NCBI RefSeq assembly: GCF_030065545.1
Contig: NZ_JASJNC010000005.1
Location: forward strand, 124,001 to 188,000
From: Marinicella marina
GTDB taxonomy: Bacteria; Pseudomonadota; Gammaproteobacteria; Xanthomonadales; Marinicellaceae
Reading direction: 5' to 3'
DNA: 64,000 nucleotides
The notes beneath the pieces are model-generated. The model had not been told where the DNA came from. It saw nothing but the letters and a program-made list of their open reading frames with translations, and searched no databases. The translations under genes were made by a program, and so were the position numbers. This document shows positions 43,769 through 52,786 of this stretch, piece by piece (within the stretch, counting starts at the first letter, position 1; the number at the start of each line of letters is the position of its first letter).

Positions 43769-43781
43769 GTCATTCTGAGCG
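43769..43781 (+). repeat. Inverted 13-mer, left copy
   Basis: GTCATTCTGAGCG at 43769-43781 recurs exactly in inverted orientation at 46425-46437, so the pair brackets the glycine-rich protein gene. The surrounding gap (43738-43969) also has a degenerate TCGTTCACTGAGC segment, typical of dispersed intergenic repeats. No other feature is visible in the gap. Confidence 0.6.
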
Positions 43782-43969
43782 CAATCGTGGTACTCAGTTA
43801 ACGGCCTATTCTTTGAAAAAAGTCATTCTATCGTTCACTGAGCTGAACCGAAGTGCGAATGAAAATACCTAAGTAATTATTTTTTTAACCCATATTTTCA
43901 ATAATTTTGATGTTATTGTCTTTGAATTACGCTTTATAGACTACGAGTCAAATAAATGTGCAATTCACC

Positions 43970-46159
43970 ATGATTAAAGAACCAAAACATTCACTAAAAC
44001 AATTCAAAAGAAACCTATTGTGCAGCGCCATATCGATCTGCCTTCCATTAAGCATTCAAGCGGCTGATTTTCCGGTGACTGTATCGAATGATGATGGCAC
44101 TGGAAATACAGTTGGTACTTTAAGCCACGCCATCAGAGAAGCCAACGTCACACTTGGTATCGAACATAACATCATCTTACAAACTGATGTGACTGTTCAA
44201 GGTGTTATGAAGCGCTTAATCGACTCAAATGTTACCATTCAGAGTGATGGCACGCGAAGAACCATAGACGGTAACAGTCAATTCAGACCCTTGTTTGTTA
44301 AATCTGGTAATGTCACCATTCAAGGTGTAGATATCATTAACGGATATGCGAGCGGTGGTGATGGTCTAGGTGGTGGAGCGGGCATGGGCGGTAGCCTATT
44401 TGTTTACGATGGCAATGTGACACTTAATGAAACCGTCTTTTCTGGTTCAATAGCAAAAGGTGGCTTGTCCGATAACAGCCTTTCAGGCGGCGGTGGCATG
44501 TTTGGCCAAGCAGAGAATGGGGGTGGCGGTCTGTTTGCCTCCGCAGCAGGTGGTTATGGTGGAACTGGTGGATATTATAGCGGCTTTGGTCATGGCGGTG
44601 ATACTGCTGAGAACGGCCAAGGTGGTTATTTTGGTGGCGGTGGTGGTTTAGGGTTTAGTGGCGCAGCAGGCCCAGGTGGTTTTGGCGGTGGTGGTGCTTT
44701 AGGTATTGAATTAACTTTTCCAGGTCCAGTGATAACAAATACCTATGGAGCAGGTGGGTTTGGCGGGGGAAGCATTGACGACCCTGGCTACGGCGCATCA
44801 GCCAACGGTGCCGGTATGGGTGGTGCCGTGTTCATACGCAGTGGAAATATTGACATAAAAAACAGTAGCTTTGAATACAGTGAAACCACAGCATCTTCAG
44901 GAGCCAGGGGTTTAGGTGGCGGAATATTCGTCATGCACACAATGACCAACAGCAACGGCAATAACCAAGGCATGCCAGCACAACTCGCAACTGTAACAGG
45001 ATGTGGCAATGAATTTTTTGCTAATATTGCCTCAGGCGCATCTGGCGTTCCTGGTGATAACAATGATATTTTCGATGTAGGTGGCTTGGCTGAAGATTTA
45101 ACCCAGCTTTGCCCACAGGAACAAAATTTAATAGTGACTGTCGCTGAAGATGATGGCACCGGATCGACAGAGAACACCCTCAGTTGGGCCATCAAAGAAT
45201 CTAATGCCCTATCAGGTGATGACACCATCACATTGGCCACCGATGTGACTATAACTGGTGTGATGAAACGCTTGATTGACTCCAATGTAACCATCCAAAG
45301 TGATGACACCCGAAGAAGCATCAGTGGTAACGGACAATACAGACCTTTGTTCGTTAAATCAGGCACTGTATCCATTCAAGGTGTGGACATGATTAACGGC
45401 TATGCCAAAGGTGGTGATGGCTATTCCGGTGGTGCTGGCATGGGTGGTGGTTTATTTATTTATGATGGTGTCGTTACGATTGCAGACACCCATTTCAGTT
45501 ATTCCTCTGCCATCGGTGGATCAGGAGAAGTTTACTTAGGTGGCGGTGGTGGTATGTTTGGTCATGGAGATGCCGCTGGCGGTGGACTGTTTGCCTCAGC
45601 AGCTGGCTCATACAATGGAGATGGCGGATATTATGGCGCTTTTGGTCGTGGTGGTAACCTTGACGGTGGCAATGGTCAGTTTGGTGGAGGGGGTGGTGTA
45701 TCTTATATAGGTTCCGGTGGTAATGGTGGTTTTGGTGGCGGTGGTGGTGATAAAAGTGCGCTCTCCGGCGATGTGGGAAGTGGCGGTTTTGGCGGAGGCA
45801 GTGAAGATAACCCTGGTTTTGGCGCCACTGATGACGGTGCCGGCATGGGCGGCGCTGTTTTTATCAGAAGTGGTCAGGTAACCATCAAAGGTTCAAGTTT
45901 TAGCAACAATGCAGCCGATGGTGGTCAGGCAGCTGGATTTGGGGGCGCTATTTTTGTTGTACACACGACAAGTAACAGCAACTCAAATAACCAAGGTATG
46001 CCTGCTAATCTTGCAGATGTAGAGATTTGCGATGTTCAATTCAGCAACAATTTGGCCTCAACATCAGCAGGCACATCGAATAACAACAATGATTGGTTCG
46101 ATCAGGGTGGTCAAATATCTTTAACTGAATGTCCGATATTCAAAAGTGGTTTTGAGTGA
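43970..46159 (+). CDS. Secreted glycine-rich protein with tandem duplication and GFE tail
   Basis: A 729-residue protein from ATG 43970 (a GTG at 43958 is also in frame). A signal peptide (AISICLPLSIQAA) precedes two tandem copies of a roughly 350-residue unit. Each unit has a DDGTG-TL-AI-E-N segment like the start of bacterial right-handed beta-helix proteins, a 16-residue block identical in both copies (GVMKRLIDSNVTIQSD), an IQGVD-INGYA strand, and a long glycine-rich stretch full of GGGGMFG and GGFGGG runs. It ends CPIFKSGFE, like the protein at 16794-18287. It is probably a surface or extracellular structural/adhesive protein; function is unknown. Confidence 0.75.
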   Translation: MIKEPKHSLKQFKRNLLCSAISICLPLSIQAADFPVTVSNDDGTGNTVGTLSHAIREANVTLGIEHNIILQTDVTVQGVMKRLIDSNVTIQSDGTRRTIDGNSQFRPLFVKSGNVTIQGVDIINGYASGGDGLGGGAGMGGSLFVYDGNVTLNETVFSGSIAKGGLSDNSLSGGGGMFGQAENGGGGLFASAAGGYGGTGGYYSGFGHGGDTAENGQGGYFGGGGGLGFSGAAGPGGFGGGGALGIELTFPGPVITNTYGAGGFGGGSIDDPGYGASANGAGMGGAVFIRSGNIDIKNSSFEYSETTASSGARGLGGGIFVMHTMTNSNGNNQGMPAQLATVTGCGNEFFANIASGASGVPGDNNDIFDVGGLAEDLTQLCPQEQNLIVTVAEDDGTGSTENTLSWAIKESNALSGDDTITLATDVTITGVMKRLIDSNVTIQSDDTRRSISGNGQYRPLFVKSGTVSIQGVDMINGYAKGGDGYSGGAGMGGGLFIYDGVVTIADTHFSYSSAIGGSGEVYLGGGGGMFGHGDAAGGGLFASAAGSYNGDGGYYGAFGRGGNLDGGNGQFGGGGGVSYIGSGGNGGFGGGGGDKSALSGDVGSGGFGGGSEDNPGFGATDDGAGMGGAVFIRSGQVTIKGSSFSNNAADGGQAAGFGGAIFVVHTTSNSNSNNQGMPANLADVEICDVQFSNNLASTSAGTSNNNNDWFDQGGQISLTECPIFKSGFE

Positions 46160-46424
46160 CTTTTAGAAAATTAAATCAGTTTTTAAGGGTCACTTGGGCA
46201 CCGCTCAGTCAGCGTATCGCCCACTGAAGACTTCCAGTTCGCTCAACACAAACTGAGCCAAAAAGCTTTTAAACTATATGGAAAGCTAAAATTATCTCAA
46301 AATCTAAGGTGAGGATAGAGTAACTATTTCGTGTGCTTTATGAGTTTCTTCGGCTCACTGCATTCGAATCAGGCTTTATGTGCTTCGCACAAATCTCTTT
46401 ATTTATATGGACTCGCCTTGAGCT

Positions 46425-46437
46425 CGCTCAGAATGAC
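46425..46437 (-). repeat. Inverted 13-mer, right copy
   Basis: CGCTCAGAATGAC at 46425-46437 is the exact reverse complement of 43769-43781. It lies in the gap between the glycine-rich gene and the M14 peptidase gene (46160-46447), which otherwise holds only short, imperfect repeat-like sequence and no clear gene. Confidence 0.6.
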
Positions 46438-46447
46438 CATTGAGAAT

Positions 46448-49138
46448 TTAACGCAACTTGCCGGAGTGTGCCACACTTCTAAACAGGGTGTTGGTCAACA
46501 TCAATTGCAACCCATCCATGAAAGCCCGCAATGTGGGTTCTTGGGTGTAAGCGATGACCATGCCTTTACCGCTGGGTTGGTGAATCAGAAACGGTTTGTA
46601 AGCCAGTTGTTGGCGGTTTTCTTGCCACAGGTAACCACTGGCTAAGAGTTCATCGGCTGCTTTGAACCATGCCATATTCTTACCTTGGTCCAGCTTGATG
46701 GGCGTCAGAATGCGATCACCGGTGACCATACCAATCACCTCAGGCTTGATACCAGCGGTCAACCAATGGTCTTGATCCACCGCCACACGTGCCAACACAC
46801 CAGCGACTGAATCAGGTGGGCTATCTGTTGCCTTGATGGCATCCATGTAGGTTGCTTTGGAGGGGATGATTTGACCCTCGGTGGTGCTTTCAGTTTCATC
46901 AATGGGTTGGTCGTTTGAGAGGTCATTTGGTTCATCTTCATATGCCAGTTCTTTTTGTACGGCCAGCCAACCGGTTGATGGTTCCAGGGCGAAATCAGTG
47001 GCAGCGCCCAGTGTGATCAGCACGCCGCCTTGTTCAACCCAGCTGGAAATTTTTTCAATAGCGGGTTCTGCAAGGTGGCTTTGGTAATTGCCTGATGGCA
47101 GGATCAGCACGTCGTATCGAGATAATTGTGCTTGTATTAAATGTTGGGTTCTGATGGCTGTGACAGGGTATTGTAATTGTTGTTCAATCACAAAGCGGGT
47201 GTTACCGGCACTTAAGCTGCTGGTGGGTTCATCCCATGCCATGGCAATGCGAGGCACCGGCATTTCGACCACTTGGGTGCTGCCAAAATTAGGGCCTTTG
47301 GTGACCCAGCTGCTGTCCACACCATCCACAATCGCACCTGTTTCTTTGGCCAACGTTTGTATATGTGCTGCTAATTCATCTGTGTTTTGTTTCACTTCAA
47401 TGATTAAGGTTCCAGCAGGGTATTTTTTACCTCCAAGGGTAAATGACATATCAGATGATTTCATTTTCAGACCTTTTCGTAAACCTTGGGTCAGAAAGCG
47501 CCCAGCGGCCATGTCATTCCAAGGCACCAAATAAGCCACCTCAGGTTCAGGGTTATTGATGATGGCGGGCATCCAGCCACTGGCATTGAAAGCCATCAGG
47601 TCTTTGCTTTTGATGGAACCACAGCGGGTCACATCCAAATTGAACATCAGTGGCAAAGACCAAGCGGTTAAATCATATATTTCGTCATTAAGGTTGCGGG
47701 CGCGACGCGCTTCTTGGGTTTTAATGAAAGCCTCATCCATGTCGATTTGTTGACGCAACATGACTTCGACCATGCGGCCTTTGGGTTGGGCTGGATCCAC
47801 CACGAAACTGCCAGATTTGAGGTTGTTACCACAAGCCTTTATGTCTTGTTTGAGTTGTTTGACTTCAATGCCATGGGCATCCAACAGTTGTGCCAGCTTG
47901 TGGGCGCCAGCGCGGTCTTTTTGTGCGGGAATAATAAAGGCCTGGCTTTTCTTTCCAGCAGCGATAGCGCTGACTTGGTACTGGTAAAAGTCTTTTAGCA
48001 GTTTCTCGCGGTTGGCTGCAGTGGCTTCAATGGTCGAGATTGATGCGATGAAATGTTTTTGTACCGAATCGGCATACGTGTAGCGCTCGCCGTTGCGTTT
48101 GATAAATACCTCGCCACGGGCAGAACCCACTTCATATGTAGAGGCTGAAGCGCCATAAAAGGTTGGCCAAGAGTCTCCATATCCCGGATAGAACGCATCG
48201 AAAATTTCGCGGGTGAAATAGTCATAACCCATGGCATCAAAATGCTTGGCGTGGTTTTTACCGATCAAGGCCATGTTGTCTATTTGCTCAGCAGTCATCA
48301 ATGGATTCAAGGGTTGAGCTGCTGGGGCAAAATAATACGACATATCGCCGCCCATCTCGTGCAAATCAATCACCACCAATGGCAAGTAGCGATTCATATC
48401 AAAGATGCGCCCTTGGGTTTCGGGTTGGGTCATGGCCAACCAATCTCGATTCATATCGAACAGGTAGTGGTTGCTGCGACCTCGGGGCCATGGTTCGTTC
48501 TGCTCGGCGCTGTAACGATCACCACTGTGTTCCAATCCAACGGTGGCGTAATAGCGGCTGGTGAACCGCTCACGCCCATCTGGATTCTGTAATGGGTCAA
48601 TGAACACCAAGGCATTGGCCAGTATGTTTTGCGTCATTGGCTGATCTTTGCTGGCCAATAAATGATAGGCCGTCATCATGGCGGCATCGGTGCTGCTGAT
48701 TTCATTGCCATGTACGCCGTAACCCAGCCACACGGCTGCCGGCATGTTGTTGATTAACTGATCGGCTGCCGCTCGATCAGTGACTCTGGGGTCTGCCAGT
48801 TTTTGAATGTTTTGTTCAAACTCATCCAGTGCCGCGATGTTTTCAGCAGAGCCAATCACCGCATACATCAGGTCTCGCCCTTGCCAAGTTTGGCTGTATT
48901 TAACCAGTTTGATGTGTTCAGGTGCACTGCGCTTTAGGGCTTTGAAATAGTCCATCATGTCAGCGTGGTTGGTGATTCTTTGACCGGCAGCATAATCCAA
49001 AGCATCAACATGCCTGGGGATGTTTTCATCGTAAGTCATCTCAGGCCAATACATGTTGGTGGCATGCGCAGGGCAGGTGATTAACAGTATGAGGGTGGTC
49101 AGTGTGAGCAGCATTTTGTAGATAAACATGAAAAGCAT
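46448..49138 (-). CDS. Secreted M14-family zinc carboxypeptidase
   Basis: An 896-residue protein with a signal peptide (cleavage near AHA-TNMY; Met at positions 4 and 9 are alternative starts). Residues about 45-360 form an M14 carboxypeptidase domain: zinc ligands His143 and Glu146 in GVHGNEISS, the third His in VVIDLHEMGGD, and the catalytic Glu in STYEVGSARG. The long C-terminal part includes YDVLILPSGNYQSHL and a GGVLITLGAA segment resembling a glutamine-amidotransferase-like fold. This large secreted form is common in marine gammaproteobacteria and probably degrades extracellular peptides. Confidence 0.88.
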   Translation of the reverse strand: MLFMFIYKMLLTLTTLILLITCPAHATNMYWPEMTYDENIPRHVDALDYAAGQRITNHADMMDYFKALKRSAPEHIKLVKYSQTWQGRDLMYAVIGSAENIAALDEFEQNIQKLADPRVTDRAAADQLINNMPAAVWLGYGVHGNEISSTDAAMMTAYHLLASKDQPMTQNILANALVFIDPLQNPDGRERFTSRYYATVGLEHSGDRYSAEQNEPWPRGRSNHYLFDMNRDWLAMTQPETQGRIFDMNRYLPLVVIDLHEMGGDMSYYFAPAAQPLNPLMTAEQIDNMALIGKNHAKHFDAMGYDYFTREIFDAFYPGYGDSWPTFYGASASTYEVGSARGEVFIKRNGERYTYADSVQKHFIASISTIEATAANREKLLKDFYQYQVSAIAAGKKSQAFIIPAQKDRAGAHKLAQLLDAHGIEVKQLKQDIKACGNNLKSGSFVVDPAQPKGRMVEVMLRQQIDMDEAFIKTQEARRARNLNDEIYDLTAWSLPLMFNLDVTRCGSIKSKDLMAFNASGWMPAIINNPEPEVAYLVPWNDMAAGRFLTQGLRKGLKMKSSDMSFTLGGKKYPAGTLIIEVKQNTDELAAHIQTLAKETGAIVDGVDSSWVTKGPNFGSTQVVEMPVPRIAMAWDEPTSSLSAGNTRFVIEQQLQYPVTAIRTQHLIQAQLSRYDVLILPSGNYQSHLAEPAIEKISSWVEQGGVLITLGAATDFALEPSTGWLAVQKELAYEDEPNDLSNDQPIDETESTTEGQIIPSKATYMDAIKATDSPPDSVAGVLARVAVDQDHWLTAGIKPEVIGMVTGDRILTPIKLDQGKNMAWFKAADELLASGYLWQENRQQLAYKPFLIHQPSGKGMVIAYTQEPTLRAFMDGLQLMLTNTLFRSVAHSGKLR

Positions 49139-49199
49139 CTGATGTTAAAGAAGCTGTTCAGTATAACTTAAAATCAGGGGAAAATAATCAGGCAAAGAA

Positions 49200-49226
49200 A
49201 AAGCCAACCCTGATGGGGTTGGCTTT
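49200..49226 (-). terminator. Intrinsic terminator of fadI-fadJ
   Basis: AAAGCCAACCC (49200-49210) and GGGTTGGCTTT (49216-49226) form an 11-bp stem. Read on the minus strand it is followed by TTTTTCTTT and lies 30 nt after the fadJ stop. Confidence 0.88.
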
Positions 49227-49255
49227 GGTTAATGACCGCTCAATATGCAGAGGTA

Positions 49256-51355
49256 TCAAACGAAAGGTTTGTTGTCCTTGGCATGTTCAACCAATAAGTC
49301 TGCCGGTGTGAAGCGGTTACCGTGTTTTGCTTCCAGTGCTTGCAGCGTTGCCAGGATATCTGCGGCACCAGTGGCATCAATGTAACTGAAGGGTCCACCG
49401 GTAAAAGGAGGGAAGCCTAAGCCCAGAATGGCGGCTAAATCACCGTCTTTGGCGTGGAATAAAATGCCTTCTTGCAAACACAACACACATTCATTGACGA
49501 ACACCAAACCAATTCGATTCTGTATTTCAGTCTTATCCATTTCTTTGCGCTCTTCGCCACCAAAGAATTGGTAAATGTTGGTGTTAACGGTTTTGCGACC
49601 TTTTTTCGGGTAGCTGTAAAAGCCTTTACCGACTTTGCGACCGAATAACTTGGCATCAGCTAATTTTTGCACGGTGTCATCTTGTTCAACACCCCGGGCC
49701 ACAAACATGTCACCCAAAGCACCGCGAGCGATGTGTGCCCCGACATCAATACCTACCTCATCCATCAAAGCCAAAGGACCAACAGGGAAACCCCAATCTT
49801 TCATCGCCGCATCAACGTCTTCAATCTTGGCGCCATCATGCAACACCTTGATGGCCTCGTGGGTCAGTGCTGATAATACGCGGGTGGTGTAGAAACCTGG
49901 GCCGTCTTTGACCGCCACCACCGTTTTACCTTGTTTGATGCCAACATTGGTGGCCATTTGGCGCGCTCGTTTGGAAGTTTTGTCAGTAACAATCAACTCC
50001 AACAAGGGCATTTTGGGTACTGGAGAGAAGTAATGCATGCCCACCACGTTTTGTGGGTTGGCTGCTTTTTCTGCAATGTTAGCCAGTGGCAGTGATGATG
50101 TATTGGTGGCAAAGACCGTAGATTTTTTACAGCGCGCCTCAACGTCAGCGAGGATTTTTTGTTTCAGGCCAATGTCTTCGAACACTGCCTCAATGATGAG
50201 ATCAGAGTGATTCAGGTCATTGTCATCGGTGGTGGTTTTGATTTTCGACATCAAGCGATCTCGTTCAACCCGGCCCATGGCTTTTTTCTTCACCATTTGA
50301 CTGAAATCTGACCAAATGGTTTTCAACGCACTGGCCAAGCCTTCTTCAGAGATGTCTTTGAGGATGACATCATAGCCATTCTTGATTGAAACTTCGGTGA
50401 TACCGGCACCCATAAAACCAGCGCCAATCATAGACAGGGTATCCACGTTCTCGGTTTTGTTGTTGTTTTTCAGCTTTTTGTTTTCTTGCATGGCCAAGAA
50501 CAAGCCAATCAAACTTTTTGAAGCTTGGGTGGCGTGTAATTCACCAAAACCAATGGCCTCAGCTTCAAGTCCTGCTGCCATGCCGTGTTCTAAACCAGTT
50601 TCAACACAATCCAGAATCTTTAATGGCGCCGGGTAATTACCACGGGTTTTGCGCATCACTGTTTCGCGGGCTTTTTTCAATACGAAATTACGCCCAGCAG
50701 ATGTTTTCAAGGCTTTGTCCACCAAGCCCACTTTCTTGGCTTTGCGTTTGATCGGGTTGGCGGCCACTTTCAAAGCCGCTTGATACAGACCTTCTTTGTG
50801 TACCAGTGAATCAACCAAGCCTGATTTCTTGGCGCTGTGAGGGTAGATGTTTTTACCAGTTAACAAGGCATCTAAGCCATAACGGAGGTTAGTTAATCTG
50901 ATCAATCTTTGGGTACCGCCGCCGCCAGGCAAAAGGCCTAATTTCATTTCAGGTAAACCAAAAACGGTTTTTTTGTCGGTGGTGGCCACGCGGTAATGAC
51001 AAGCCATGGCGACTTCCAAACCACCGCCCAAGCAAGCACCGTTGATGGCAGCGATGACTGGTTTTTTTAATTTTGACAGGCGTGTGAGGATTTTGTTGCC
51101 CTCGCGAGAAAGGTTCTCAACTTCTTTTGAATCTTCAATGGCCATCAAATCCTTAATGTCAGCACCCGCTATAAAGCAGTTGTCTTTTTTCGAGATAAGT
51201 ACTGCGGCTTTGATGTCGCTGTCGTTTTCTATTTTGTCCAACAGTCCGCTGAAATCATCCAGCATTTTGACTGACAAAGTATTGACTTCGGCGCCAGCTT
51301 GATCCATCCAGATGGTGGCGATTTCGTTGTCTTTGGTGAGTTTAAAATTTGCCAT
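49256..51355 (-). CDS. fadJ: Fatty-acid oxidation multifunctional enzyme, alpha subunit (FadJ type)
   Basis: A 699-residue fusion. The N-terminal enoyl-CoA hydratase domain has AINGACLGGGLEVAMA and GLPEMKLGLLPGGGGT, both with active-site glutamates. The 3-hydroxyacyl-CoA dehydrogenase half starts at about residue 305 with the NAD loop IGAGFMGAGI and contains GMHYFSPVPKMPLLE. It hydrates enoyl-CoA and oxidises 3-hydroxyacyl-CoA in beta-oxidation. It lies 4 nt downstream of the thiolase, the fadI-fadJ order. The FadJ label rests on that pairing; FadB would normally pair with fadA in the opposite order. Confidence 0.92.
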   Translation of the reverse strand: MANFKLTKDNEIATIWMDQAGAEVNTLSVKMLDDFSGLLDKIENDSDIKAAVLISKKDNCFIAGADIKDLMAIEDSKEVENLSREGNKILTRLSKLKKPVIAAINGACLGGGLEVAMACHYRVATTDKKTVFGLPEMKLGLLPGGGGTQRLIRLTNLRYGLDALLTGKNIYPHSAKKSGLVDSLVHKEGLYQAALKVAANPIKRKAKKVGLVDKALKTSAGRNFVLKKARETVMRKTRGNYPAPLKILDCVETGLEHGMAAGLEAEAIGFGELHATQASKSLIGLFLAMQENKKLKNNNKTENVDTLSMIGAGFMGAGITEVSIKNGYDVILKDISEEGLASALKTIWSDFSQMVKKKAMGRVERDRLMSKIKTTTDDNDLNHSDLIIEAVFEDIGLKQKILADVEARCKKSTVFATNTSSLPLANIAEKAANPQNVVGMHYFSPVPKMPLLELIVTDKTSKRARQMATNVGIKQGKTVVAVKDGPGFYTTRVLSALTHEAIKVLHDGAKIEDVDAAMKDWGFPVGPLALMDEVGIDVGAHIARGALGDMFVARGVEQDDTVQKLADAKLFGRKVGKGFYSYPKKGRKTVNTNIYQFFGGEERKEMDKTEIQNRIGLVFVNECVLCLQEGILFHAKDGDLAAILGLGFPPFTGGPFSYIDATGAADILATLQALEAKHGNRFTPADLLVEHAKDNKPFV

Positions 51356-51359
51356 AACC

Positions 51360-52655
51360 TTATCCTATTTTCTTCAGAAGAATTGCTGAACCCAAGCCGC
51401 CTGCCGCACAGGCGCTGATCAGGGCGTACTTGCCTTTGCTCTCAATCAACCGTCTGGTGGCTGAGGTCAGCAGCCGCGAACCGGTGGCACCGAAGGGGTG
51501 TCCCAGTGACAGCGAACCGCCTTGTAAGTTGACTCGATCCATGGGAATCTCACCAAACGCACCATCCAGCCCTAAGCTTTCTTTGCAGAAAGTCTCGTCT
51601 TGTAATGCTGCCAGATTAGCCAGTACCTGACCAGCAAAAGCCTCATGAATTTCATACACATCAATGTCATCAATGCTCAATCCAGCTTCATTCAGTAATT
51701 TCGGCATGGTGTAAGCGGGGCCCAATAACAATTCACCCTGTGGATTTTGGCCAGAGAACACATAACCTTCAATCACCACTTGGGGTTTCAATTTGCGGCT
51801 TTTGGCTTCATCTACATCCATCAACAGACTGACTGCAGCGCCATCGGTGATGGGTGAAGCGTTACCGGCTGTGATGGTGCCGTGTGGGCGCACAAAGGCA
51901 GGCCTTAATTTACCCAGTTTATCCATCGAGGAGTTGGCGTAGAACGTATCGTCTTCGGTAATCACCTCAAACTTGGGTGGGATGGACAAGCTGCACACTT
52001 CATCTTTGAATACACCAGCTTCCCAAGCTTTGGCTGCCAGGTTGTGTGAGCGCAAAGCAAATTCATCTTGTTGTTCACGACTGACACCAAATTTGGCTGC
52101 CAATTGATCGGCATCTGCGCCCATGGTCAGACCAGTAGAAAATTCCGCAATCGCTGGCGCTTCAGGTGCCAATGAGTTGAATTTGAAATCTTTGAAGACT
52201 TGCCAGAAGCCTTTGAAACCTTTGGCTTTTTGTGCCTGTAATAAGGTTTTCTTCAATTTATGCGTGATTCTGACCGGTGCATCGGATGATGACTCGACAC
52301 CACCGGCGATGGCCACTTTGGCCGCGCCAGACTGAATGGCGTTGGCGGTGTTGGTGATGGCGACATTGGCCGAAATACAAGCCATGGTCACCGAGTAAGC
52401 TGGCGTGTCCAGATTCAAGCCTGCACCTATCATCGCTTCTCTGGCAATGTTCGAGGTCGACGCATTTTGAATCACACTGCCCATGGTCACCAGGTCACAG
52501 TCATCTTGTAAAAAAGGATGGCGGTGTTTGAGGTTATTGATGGCTTCGCGAGCCAAGTCATAAGCTTTCAGGTCCATGGCTTTGCCACCTGGCGCTTTCA
52601 TGAACGGCGTTCTTAATCCGTCAATCACAGCGACTTTGGAGTCTTTGAATATCAT
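51360..52655 (-). CDS. fadI: Acetyl-CoA C-acyltransferase FadI
   Basis: A 431-residue thiolase with nucleophilic Cys in SVTMACISANVAI, active His in DVYEIHEAFAGQ, GGSLSLGHPFGATG and the second Cys in LISACAAGGLGS. Length matches FadI (436 in E. coli) rather than FadA (about 390). It releases acetyl-CoA in beta-oxidation and probably forms a complex with FadJ. A sigma-70 promoter containing a perfect 14-bp palindrome lies 32-60 nt upstream. Confidence 0.93.
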   Translation of the reverse strand: MIFKDSKVAVIDGLRTPFMKAPGGKAMDLKAYDLAREAINNLKHRHPFLQDDCDLVTMGSVIQNASTSNIAREAMIGAGLNLDTPAYSVTMACISANVAITNTANAIQSGAAKVAIAGGVESSSDAPVRITHKLKKTLLQAQKAKGFKGFWQVFKDFKFNSLAPEAPAIAEFSTGLTMGADADQLAAKFGVSREQQDEFALRSHNLAAKAWEAGVFKDEVCSLSIPPKFEVITEDDTFYANSSMDKLGKLRPAFVRPHGTITAGNASPITDGAAVSLLMDVDEAKSRKLKPQVVIEGYVFSGQNPQGELLLGPAYTMPKLLNEAGLSIDDIDVYEIHEAFAGQVLANLAALQDETFCKESLGLDGAFGEIPMDRVNLQGGSLSLGHPFGATGSRLLTSATRRLIESKGKYALISACAAGGLGSAILLKKIG

Positions 52656-52686
52656 AAATAGTTCTGGCTAATATTAGAATTGAATT

Positions 52687-52715
52687 ATTTTCACCATACG
52701 CATGCGTATTGTCAA
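52687..52715 (-). promoter_or_regulatory. fadI-fadJ promoter with palindromic operator in the spacer
   Basis: On the minus strand TTGACA (52715-52710), a 17-nt spacer and GAAAAT (52692-52687) form a good sigma-70 promoter. The spacer begins with the perfect 14-bp palindrome ATACGCATGCGTAT (52696-52709). A repressor bound there would block polymerase directly; TetR-type fatty-acid regulators use such sites, but the regulator is not identified. Confidence 0.72.
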
Positions 52716-52786
52716 GTGAAATACCACTCTCTTATATCTATAGCCAAATCAAGTGGTTTCAATGCTGAAAGGGGTTTGAGGTGTTA

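Noticed and set aside
44788-45375. Long open frame on the minus strand inside the glycine-rich gene
   Set aside because: It is antisense to glycine codons (GGN read as NCC), which keeps the opposite frame open by composition. It has no ribosome-binding site and no protein features.
43769-46437. Inverted 13-mers as transposon ends
   Set aside because: No transposase, no target-site duplication was found, and the sequence resembles common intergenic repeats.
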